Origin: Acanthaster planci
Taxonomy: Eukaryota > Echinodermata > Asteroidea > Valvatida > Acanthasteridae
Direction of reading: 5' to 3'
Length of the DNA stretch: 64,000 nucleotides
Assembly (NCBI RefSeq): GCF_001949145.1
Contig: NW_019091476.1
Coordinates: 159,963 to 223,962 of the forward strand
The notes under the pieces are model-generated. The model was not told where the DNA came from. It made no database searches and worked only from the letters and a program-made list of their open reading frames with translations. Below, piece after piece: positions 13,401-25,400 of the stretch. A program made the translations under genes and the position numbers. How positions within the stretch are numbered: the first letter of the stretch is position 1; every line of letters begins with the position of its first letter.

Positions 13401-16400
13401 GAACCCAAAGACCACTCATCAGCAAGAGTAGAAAATTGCAAAAACTGAGAAGTAAATAACTACTCAACAAGAAATGATCACCATATGTTGTCGCTGCAAA
13501 CTGATCTGATCACTGATTTCTACCATTAAGAGCCTCAAATTACAAATTACAAATTGCTTGTTAACCGAAATCATGTGCATTCAGCTGATAGGAACAGCTT
13601 TGATATGTGCTCTTGGAGAGTGTGGTAATCACCAGGTTTGGCACAGTTTGTCGTTGAATTCTACTGTATTTTGCCATGTTTTAGCAAAAACCTTACAAAG
13701 TTACCATGGCAACAGTGCAGTTTCTTGCACTTTGCTTATTTGTCATTATGGGCACAAACTCTGGGTGGCATTTGGTACCAATTTTGTTGAATAATTCCTA
13801 CCCACTTAGGCTAGAAATTCACAATTGTACTTTTTTAATCTACCCGTACAATGTGTGTTAACTTTTACAAAGTAAAATCCATCCATCTTCCCACCAGATG
13901 TCCATTGAGCTGGCTTCAGACAGCAAGGATTTCCCTTCAGCGCTGGCCAGAATGAAAGTGGCCGAGATGAGGGGAGCCAAGATCGTCTCCCTCCCGTCCA
14001 ACCAGCCACACCTCCCCATCAGGATCCCCACTGGATCTGTGGACAGTGATAGCAAGAGCTCATCCCGCAGTGTGCAGACGGATAGCGTGTCAGCCCTGGT
14101 GAGAATTAAGGCTAGGGATAATGTTGCCCTGGATGTTATTGGAGCATGATTATTCAGATGGATAAATTTTGTCCCTCGTCATTTCTGCTGGATTTGTTGC
14201 AACTGTTTTGGCAGTGATGAAATTATATAAAATGCACAAGAAATCATCCTTTGATGACTATTAAAAAGCATGCATATTACTTTAAACCAAAGTGCCTGTG
14301 GAATTTCATGCTGAGTGCAATGTAATTGGCTTTTAATTTCATTTTTCTAATCATGCGTCACTCTTGCTGCTAATAAGGTTCCAGATAAGGAATCTGATGA
14401 CAAGCATGGACCCGCTACTTCAGCAAGAGGTTGCACAGAGGGAGTACAAACAAGTGAAGGGCACAGCCAAGATCAGCCCAGGAAGAGGCAAATGCGGGGG
14501 GAGGGGAACAGGCTACAGGAACAGCCAAGCAAAGAGTGGATGGATGAAACTCTTCAAGTCGACTTGAAGCCACTTGATTCTACAGCAAAAGCAAAGACAC
14601 AATATGAGGTAGAAATCTGTATTTGCAATTTATTTTGATCTCAGTAATACATTTTATTTCTTGAATAATCAATTGCAAATAAAATTATGCCAAACTGTTA
14701 CAAGTGCGGAGCTGTAAGTGGTCGTTCTGATGTATTTGTCTCATGGCACTTTTTCAAACAGAAGTCTATTTTGTACTGTTGACAGGCTCATTTGTAATGA
14801 AAGTTATTTCTAGAGTTGCAAGGTGGATACCTTGAAATGAAAAAGTTTCAATTTTTTGTTTTGTGACTTTGGTTTTGAAAAGAACTACATGTATACTTCA
14901 GCTATTTTCTCTGTCCCCAGTGTTTGTTGCAGGTACAAAAAGTAACATTGAAATTGAAACCCTATGTTAAGGTTTTAAAGTAGACATTCACATAAATAGT
15001 TTGGACTTACCACAGCATATTTTATACTTGTATATTGTTTTGTGGTCACACAAAAACAATTAGAACCCTACATTGTAGACTTTTGAGGGTGTTCCCACAG
15101 AATATCCTTAATCTCATTGCTAGCATTGGTCCTTACCTGTTTTTACCCTTGAACACAGCTACAGGTTAACTTTGTTTATCGACTCATTTCTGTGCTTCTT
15201 GTTTGATTCCTACAGGCCAGGACTTTACACTCTTTACTCTTAATTCCTGAGGGGCAAGCCGTCACAGTCCATGGTGTTGCACCTGTGAGATCAAGCAGCA
15301 GTATCCCCCGCACACCTCCTCAACCACATTCAGGTGTGGGAGCAGGGATATCAGGTGCACAATCAATTTCTGCTGTTATTTTGCTTGCGGTGTAAAATGC
15401 TGCTTGTAGAGGGCTTCATGCTGGAATAACAACAGAATGTTTAATAAAATCAGAATGGTTATTTCACATGGATTACAAGGTGTGTCTGTTTGGAATTTAG
15501 GGCCAGTTTTTCTCACGTGGATCTGGATCTCAATCAGTGATCCCATCACTGGTTCGCTCCATCTTTTAGATAGGTTTTGGTGCTAGTGAACCAACGACTG
15601 ATCACTGATCGCGATCTGAATTCTCGTGAAACAAACTGGCTCTCAGATGCTTCATTGGGAGTGCATGTGTTTGTAATAAAAATCTGTGGTGCAATTACAA
15701 ATACCAGGGCTTGGTGGCCGGGACCAGACAACGAGAAACACCTACCTTGTATGCCGCTTGTTCTGGAGTGATGATTCTGTGAGATCTAATGTATGCTGGG
15801 GCACTACAGAACCAGATTATAACTTCACGCAGGTATTAACAACAAAATATTGAATATAAGTCTAAGCAGCCTTTACTTATCTCAAGCTCTTAAATAACTT
15901 GGGCAAGAATGAGTCACAGTAGGAATTAATTAAATGACTTCCTACGGCACATTGCTCCACTTGGACATTTCTCGGTTGTTTAGGTGTCTCCTGTGCTGCT
16001 GACACCATCGTTACTGGAGCGTGCCAGGAACAACTGCATGGTGATTGAGGTTTGGGACAAAAAGACGTCAGCTCAAAATGACCAGGTAAATGAACACGAT
16101 TTTGTGTAAGTTAAGGGGGCAATAGTTCAAGGCGGCTACAGGGAATGCACCACTTGAACTGAAGAAACTTCTTGTTCAGTGGATTAGGTAAATTATCCTT
16201 CATTCTAAGCTTGCTTGATGTGAATGATTTTTTGATTTTTAATGAGACGGAGATTGTAGATTAATTTTTAGGATTTCATCAAATGCCTGTGAAATATTTT
16301 CACAAATCTTCTCTTCCCCTGCAGCTTGTTGGTATTGCCAAACTGCCACTGCATCAGTTCTACATGTCCTTCAGAGATGACAGGATCGCTGGTACCCTTC

Positions 16401-19400
16401 TCAAGTCACAGGTGCACAGACCTCCGTTCATCCCATCAACCCCTCTCATGGGACTTGGAAGCCATAATAAGCTGTCTAAATTTCATGGCTGTGGCTTGAA
16501 ATTACGCACAAGTCTATTGGAAGCCACTACTGCAAACTGGTGTGTGATTTCAAGCCTCATCCAAGTAATTCAAACATGGCCGTGCTCTTTCTCTGACACC
16601 AGCTACTTGCATTGTACCAGTGCATCATGCAGGCGGGAAACTCTTCATTTTTTACAGCATGAGCCATTTTAACATTAGTATTTATTTCTGGTAATAACAC
16701 CAGGGATTCCTCAAAAGCACCCCAGGCGCCATAGCTCACCAGCCTGAAGAAACCTGTAGAGAGAAGACAGTGAGAAGCAGTCACAATTTTAGAGGTGGGA
16801 GAAAAACCCCAGGGGAATATTCTGGGTAAAACCCTTGGAATCAGGTAGGGACTGAAAACCCAATCCACATGTGGACCAAAGAGCTGGGAATCAAACCCGG
16901 ACCGCAGAGGTGGAAGGCGAGGAAAGAACCACTACACCAACCTGACTCGTCTAAAATGACATTGTGTAAATATTTCTCTTTGTACACAGTACCCAGTTGT
17001 AGCAGTTGACAACTACGTCAACATCATAGATCCGTTCACTGGTGTCCAGTACGGCCAGCTGAAGGTACTTCTAGCTTTAGGATCTTCCGAACAGGTTAGT
17101 CATGTTTATGTACAAAGTATTGTTGAGTCTGGACAAAATGACGAGGGCTTGCCCAGAATAGAGGATTTTCAATCCCATGACCTTGATGGCCATTATTCAA
17201 TTTGCAAAGGTGTGTGCAGAAACGCACACACCTTTGAAGTCTCTCAACATTCCAGCGTACATGACATCGCCAGTAGAAATACCCAGATATGAAAATGCAC
17301 ATGCCTCCGGGGACATGGTACGTTTCCTGAAATGCCTTTGCCCCTCATGTTACATCACGTGAAAAACCTCTATATCAGTGTTGCTTGCAGTTGGTTTGCA
17401 AAAGTTTTTTGAGAGGTATTTTGTGAAAGCAAAGCACATTTTTGTTTTCATCTCTGGCGATGTAATGGCGTTACTTTTTGTGTGACTGAACTTTTATTCT
17501 TTCCTTATTTTAATTTCGGCATTGTACAGCTTTTCACTAATGCTCAAGCAGGCTTGAAAAAAACATAAAACGCCCATTATGTTGTTGTTAAACAATGCTC
17601 CCTTTAGATCTCTGCCCTTCAGAGGTTGAAGTGTGACAAGGACGCTATTGATACAAGACCTCTGAGGCCTGGTCATTACCTGGAGAGGTAAACTTACAGA
17701 AATATCCACAGGCTTTTTCTATCACAGTTGTTCTTCACTTGTATTTAATCATGAAGTAAGAAAGAGTAATCTGGGCGCAGCGTCTACATTACCAGACAAC
17801 TGATTTTTATGAAGTTTTATGGGTCTTCTTCAAGAGCACCTCTAAAGAAAACATTTTCTCTTATTGTATCAGTTCAAATAAATATGGAAGCATCCAAATT
17901 GAACACAGTGTCATTTGTCTTCAGAGCTCATCTATAACAAGCTAAAAAGGACTTTTTCTGTTAATGCCAAGATGTGAATTCTTAATGTAGATTTTGTCAT
18001 TCTGAGGAAACGGAGAAAACGAGGGGAACCCTCACCCTGTGTTCATAGTGGATAAACCCTTGTGCTAGCTAAACAATGGCTACAAACAATGGCTACATGC
18101 ATTGTTTGGCATGCACAAGGGTTTACCCATTACGAACACAGGGCGAGGGTCCCCCTGGTGTTTCTCTGTTTTCTCAGAATGACGCAATCTACATTTAGAA
18201 TTCATATCTTGGCACGAACAGAAAAAAGCTCATTTAGCTTGTCATATTTGAGCTCTGAAGACAAATGACACTGCATTCGTTTTGGATGCTTCTATATTTA
18301 TTCGAACAGATAAAATCAGAAAAAAAAACCATTTTCCTCAGAGATGCTCTTTGATAGTAGTCACCCTGTCATTATAAAGTATTTCTGCAAAACAGCCCAA
18401 CTTATTAAGCTCCTCCTCTCTTTTTGTTTGCAGGGGTGAAGCCGTTACAAAGAACAGGGCGGAAAGAGAATCCTCACAAGATGAGCTGGGTATTTAGATC
18501 TCTTTTATTCATAGAAGCTATGCAAACCGTTACCAACCTGAAGACCTTAAGACCGGGCACGTGCCGAAAGATTTCGAGGAGCAGATTTCCCTGCTTATGG
18601 AGTTTGGTTTGAAGCCTTGACAGTCCACAAAAACTGCACAGTGGCGCTTGAGAGAGATATTACAGTCAATTTACCACAGGGTCTGCGTTTTTACTCCTAT
18701 GAGCATTGAAAAATACATGTTGACCTCAGAATGATGTTTGCAATTTCATGATCCTTCTCTGCTCACAGCTTTTAGGCCAAGAGAAATGTTTCATTTCATG
18801 CAGGACATTAGGAAAAGAAGTCACCGTGGTTGAAAACCAGTGTACATAAAATATGTTAGATTTTGTATTGAAATCAAGTTATGATTGACTCAGCCTCATT
18901 TACCAAATTCTTGCCTGATTTTTCTTCGATAATTAAGCAGTGCCAAGATTTAACATTGCACCTACGTAACAGAACCAGCTTTCTGTTCCTTGGCCATCAG
19001 TTGAGCACATCTTTGAGGTCGTGGTGGAAGGCATCCAGTGCTTACCGCAGCTTGAAGACACCGTCTGGGGGGAGGCAGATTGCTTTGTCCGGTATCACTT
19101 CCCCTCCCAGTCACCTCCCAGGGGACCCCCTTATGGCACCCTCACTGTGCCAGGTAATAAGGAGAGTTTTATAAGGCTGTCTTGAGTAGGCCTGGCACAT
19201 CTGTGAGTCAGGGTATTGCTTGAGGTTTTTGATCTCAAAGAGTGAAACCGGGCTTGGGATTTCTAGGGTTTGGGACTGAAAGGATAATAACCACAGTCGC
19301 TGTGGAAACAGGGAGTTATTGTGTGTGTTTTGGCCCAGTGAGAGAGATCATTAGTAAATATCTTGCAACGTTGACTGAAATTTACTTTTTCAAATGCAGT

Positions 19401-22400
19401 TGGCCCAGTCTTGACACCCCATCAGACCCCTACCACCCTCTGCACGCCAGACCCTACATTCCATGATGTGTCCCGGCACAGATTGCAACTGCCAAGAGGA
19501 ACACCAGTCCAGAGAGAGCTACTGACAGGTAGGCTCAGACATTGCTGAGGATAAACTGAAATTTCCCAATTGCATCCTATGAAAAAAACATTCTTGTTCA
19601 AGATTTCTAGGTACCAATTATGTGTTATATGACAGGTAACTAGGGAGACCTGAAATGCGAAACACTCAAAATGTTGAGGCTCTCCACCCTTAGGGTTGGT
19701 TATCACATCTACATGGAAGTTTAACACTAAAAGAGCTTGATTGAATCATTGAAGATATACTCATAATGAATTCTTTACATGCCAGTCAAGCGTTAGCCCC
19801 TTCACACTGGGAGGCGGCTATAGCCGCCGTAAAAATTGAGATCCTCAGCCCTCTTCTCAGCCCACACTTGAGCGAACACGGTGAAAGAAGGCAGACCCTG
19901 GCTCTTGTATATATGGCAATTGGTCTTTGTGCATAGCCCACAAATGAAAAGACCGATTTTGCATCATAATCACCAGATTCACAATAGTCCCCACTTTGAA
20001 AAGAGGCAACGGGAATGTGGAAGGGTGAGTAGAGACGCATGCCATCGAACAATCAGCCTTTTCACCGTGTAATTCAAAGCGTGAGGCTGGAATTCTTGGA
20101 GTCGGCTTTCAGGAAGAAATTTCCGTCGTCAAGTGTTGAAAATATTAAGCATGGGGCGGCCGATTTGTCAAATCCCCCCCCCCCTAAAAAATTGGTTCTT
20201 TATAGAGTTAAGTAGTATTTTTTTCTATTTTATGTTACGTGAATCATCTGTGAGCATTTGAGAATTTGCCGGTGGAAGATTTTTGACTGCATTTCATGCT
20301 ACCTGGCTTTCCTTAATTTTTAATCTATGATTATAACTCTCTCTTCTGCCGAATCCTGTTCACAGCGTGTGCCGGGGTTGGCGGTGGAGCAGGGGGCATT
20401 CCCTTTGAAGTCTGGTGTCGTTATTACTACCCCAACATAAGGGATCAAGTTGTTGCCAAAGTTAGTATAGCATACATGTGTTGAACCCCGATATTGTCAC
20501 TTTGAAAAGTGAAACTGACACCTCATCTGCAACAATGTGTATTATTTGAGTGGTGTTTTGTGCAAAATTTGAAAAGTGGTGACTTTTTACGTTTCACAGA
20601 GTGTCTAAATTTGAATCCCTTTGTGGAGATAAGTCTAATTCTCAAAACCTGCTTGTTTCAGGAAATTAAAATCATTTGTGTTTAAATTCTCTTTGGCTTG
20701 TTTATGTACAGCACCCTGAGTGTCACTCTTCGGCAGACAATGCTGCATGATAAATTTCTGTATTTTTATTACTATTATTTTTTCCAATATGAAGACTTTC
20801 TGAAGCTTTGTGCAAATTTGAGCTTTTCCTGCTATTTGCCCTTGGCTGTTCTCCACAGACGAGCCTCCCCCTTGCCAAGCTGTGCGCAATGGTGACCATG
20901 CAGAGGCGCGGTGAGCCCAGCGTCCAGACGTTCTCCCTGCCACTCAGGCTGCAACACCCCGACCAGGACTCGCTGACCAAGGAACAACTTGCTAAGGTAT
21001 TGGGGTCTGTGCGTACACTGCTGAGGGCAGTGTGTTATATAACTCTGTCTACTAGAGCTGTCGTTGACATGTGTCAGGCTTGAATGAAAGAGTGAAGTCA
21101 GAGGGAGTTGTAGTATACCCTCGGTGTCGTAGGCAAGTTCCATCCAAATTTCTTCACGAGTCCAGTCACAAGACTAGTCACAAACATGCATGTAGACATG
21201 CCAACTTTCAATATCTGAACATCTTGTTGCTTTTCAGCTCCAAGATGCTGGGCTATTGGATGTGACAATCAACTATCGTCATAGCATAGTACAAACAGGT
21301 GGTACCGTTCCAAGGAGCACAGAGACAGGGGGTCCGCAAGTCTGTCTGTCGGTGGGCATCCTTAGAGCATGTGGCTTGAAGGTAGGGTCGCTACGCTGAA
21401 ATGTCTCTGGCTGGCCCGTTGAAACATAGCCGATCTGCATCAGTAGCTGATCGCAGGCTGTGACTACAGAAAGAATGAAGTTGCTGTACTTGATGGTCAT
21501 TTTATAAATCCTTTATACCCAGAACTCTCTGAGAATCTCTGGGGAGAGCTTGCTCAAGTACAGCTGGAATCCTCCTGCATTAACAGCGAACACGAATTCC
21601 TGTCTTTCACCGTCTCATTCTGTTTCACTGTCATTTGTGTTAAAGACTAAATATTGATTTAATGCTCCTAGAGTGCTGCCGTGTCTCTGGCTCAGTTTGA
21701 TAGCAGTCTGCAGTATCCTAGTGAGGTTGGGGTGAATGCCTATGTTAAAATGGAGCTGTCCTTTCTCTCTAAGCAGGTATGTGTTCCTGGTTGTAAGTAT
21801 TTACATGTATTGGAACCATTTGATGTTGTTAAGGGAATTGAGCTCACTACATGTCTGCTATTGCATTCAATCGCATTCGCTGATAACATTATTCTAGGGT
21901 TGGAAATACATTTGCTCTCTTTGCCAAAAGGTGATGTCAAGACACTGCAAGTCTGAGATGAATTTTTGGATGTAATTTAAAATGTTTGCATATGGCGCAA
22001 TAGTTACAGGTGGTTTTTAACCTCTTTACCACATCATCAAGGTGAAACTAAGAGCAAAGACTATTTGATTTTAAATGGCCTGCAAGGAGAAAATCTCAGT
22101 GGGGTTCTACAAATGAATTTGAAGAAACTTTATCGGTTTGGTATGCATCTTGTATGATACTCCAGGAGGTGCGTGTCACCCAAACCGTTGCCCGTACCTT
22201 CGGCCCCGAATTCTCCCACCATGTGGACTTCCCCTGTTCCCTCTTTCTTGAGGACCAGGAGAGCGGTCACCTTAGCTTGGCCGAGGCTTTGGAGACAGCT
22301 GAGATGACCTTGCAGGTCTGGCACCAAGTCCCTGGCTTCAAATCAGGTAGGCATTCACAAGGGGGTTTTCCGAATCTCGGATTTGTCTCTGTCTCCTACA

Positions 22401-25400
22401 TCAAAACTTCCTGTGAGCTTATAGACCGCACATATGTTGCCATACTGTTTGTATGGGTTGCCAAAGTTTGCAGAAAATATCACCGTTTCACGGGTGTCAA
22501 ATTTTATCTCCTAATGCATATTTGCCCTATTACTATAGTTTAAAATAGGGTTGTATTTTCAATTATATTATAGTATTTAGTGGTAGCATGTATTCAATTG
22601 GTGTTGTGATAGCTGCTTTAGATTTTTTTAACACTTTAGTGAAGTGTTCCTTTGTTTTTGTACTGACAGCCAGCCATAGTTTAACCCTCCACTGTTTGGC
22701 AGAAATACCGCTCTGATGTGGAGAATGCAGACCCCATACTATGCATCAAGCCAAACCGAAACAAGAACACTTCAATTTTTCCTGCCATATTTTAGGCTTT
22801 TCCAGCAAAACATGACATTTAATTGAATTCAAAACTCTAAAGACTGTGATAGAAATGAGGAATGGGTTGAGACGCAGATTCCCGAGAACCTCAGTTTGGC
22901 ATGAGGAGCTTTTACGCACTGTGTTTTAGCAACCTTGCTTGTTTCATTAAGTTTTCTTTCTCATTCCTTGTAGACCACGACGTCAACTTTGTCACCGTAG
23001 ACGGTGGCACGGGCAAACCAGCGGGGATATCCGCTCGTAGACTGTTTGCTCCAACTGGGGACATTCTACTCGCAACGACAACAATACCACTGCAGTCCCT
23101 TCTCTCTCATAGAACAGGTGAAAGAAAAAGTGCAGTGTTGAATTGAAACATTAGCACTGATCTTCAGAGCGAATCAGATAAAGCAATTAAGAGATTTGGC
23201 TGGTACTGGAGTTACCGTTGATATATTTTGGGCAGCATAAAGCTTGAGAAGAGAAGCATGGAAAACAGTTTAAATTGAAACTTCATTTTCTTGCAGTTAT
23301 AAAACAGTGAAAGAAAAAGTGCAGTGTTGAATTGAAACATTAGCACTGATCTTCAGAGCGAATCAGATAAAGCAATTAAGAGATTTGGCTGGTACTGGAG
23401 TTACCGTTGATATATTTTGGGCAGCATAAAGCTTGAGAAGAGAAGCATGGAAAACAGTTTAAATTGAAACTTCATTTTCTTGCAGTTATAAAACTTGATT
23501 ATGAGTGGCAAGTTCAAAGTTCCTTGGGTGTCTGCTCGAACCAAAACATAAGTACAGGATTCAGGATTTCAAATACTTTTCAGTCTGTTCAGCTTTTTTC
23601 AGATCCAGCTTGAAAGATAAGTTTCTTGCTCCCCTAGAACTGTGATTAAATAAATTCTATTTTGCTTTAAGATTATCTGGTTATGAAAAAACTTTCCGAC
23701 AAATAATTGCCAGTTGGGCCGAAAAGCTACGTTTTTGTTTGATTTTATGCAGAGTGGAAATTGATATGAGGACTTGTTCAAATTTGTTGTGCAAATTCAC
23801 GGAATTTCAATTCTGGAAGTCATGATGGGAATAACACGGTTCGTTCATTGGTACTTCAGGTCTGCAGGGGTGGTACCCCTTGTTGATTCCTGCCCCGGAA
23901 TGGACTGAACGAACCTCTGTCCATCCTCCCAACCTCCTCTCGTCTGGTTCCCTCGGGATGGCAGGAGGAGGGGGGCAGAGTCTAGATCGAGGTGGAGGCG
24001 GCCTAGAGCTGTCCGTCAAGTTTGCCCATCAGGGGGACCGAGAGCGTGTGATCGATGCGGGGAGAAGGGTGGGCTGGTCGCCGGATGCGGAGCTGGAAGG
24101 AGTGGAGGAACTGTGGGATGATGAAGGTGCCTGCGCAATTTTCCTCTTGGTTTGATATAAAACTTTGTGAGTCTTCTGCTTGAATAGAGTGGGCAGTCAA
24201 TTTCGTTGCCGTTAAAGTTGGAGTCACTACAAAATGTCTGCCTATTTCACACTTTACTTCGTTATCATGCCAATACTGTTTCTCTTTTTTGTCGATTGGA
24301 CAAAGAGATACTTTAAGTTCAATACAGAATATTTGCAAGAACCCTAAATTTGTGTCAAAGATTGTTTATAACTTAAATTTATAATTTAAACAAATGTGAA
24401 ATTTTGATGAAAATTAATGGACTTGTCCACAGAGAGTGAATATGAAGCACTTGCCTTGTAAGTCTTTCATATTTCTGTTAAACAGAGGCCTCTTATTGTG
24501 CCAACAAGTTATTTCATTCAAAATCTTTTGTATGAAAGAGGTTTAGATTTCAAGTTTTAAAGTTTTCCAAGTGTTACAAATGGATCTGATATTGGTCACC
24601 GCTGATGTGGGTTGCAACTGCTTGAGTTTCCTGAACTACACGTACCTATCTCTGGAACTCGTCTTCAAATCAGTCTTGTATCTTTTTTTTCCCATCACTC
24701 AGACACTGCAGCAGGTTCCTACTCTGCTGACATCAATGTCCACATTGATTCTGCCTGGTTCCCCGTCCACACAGCACTGCGGCCTGGCCAGCAGGCTTTG
24801 GACACTGCTGCCAAGGCATACGTCCGTTACAAGTTTTATGACAAAGGTACATATTTCCAAGGGAGTCTGTGCAAGTGAAACCAACTTGGTTAATTTTGAA
24901 GAAGCAAGGTGTAAAAAAAATGGTAAAAAGGCGTAATCAGGTGTCTTACAAGCATGGGTACGCCCACTCCCGCACCGTAGTTGTGGGGACATACACTCAA
25001 CATTTCGCCTATTTTGTGGGGACCGAAAACGTTGTGGGGACTCAGAAATGTCCCCACAACTCGGTTCAAATTTCCCTAGCAAAAGAACTTGCCCCCTTAA
25101 TGCGGTGAATGCCTACCCATAATTACATGCACTGTATTCTGATGCAATGAAAATTACCCAATAATCATATAGATAGACTTCAGTTAAAATCCCAGTGAAA
25201 TATGATCAACATTGTAAATTACATCATTGAGCATCTTCCATTGTAGATAATGCAATCTGCAATGGTTTGTTGTGATAGCAAATAAAAACTGAAACCATTT
25301 CTCCATAAACCCTGAATAAACTGAGAAACTCTACCTTCTTTAGTTTTACAATAAGGCAATAAACTTTTTTTTTGTAATTTTCCATTTTTATGTCGGACTG

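Noticed and set aside
24869-25108. Small protein with the TQKCPHNSVQISL peptide, also read at 34375-34575
   Set aside because: The similarity follows the DNA of dispersed repeat B. No splice, start or codon evidence supports a gene.
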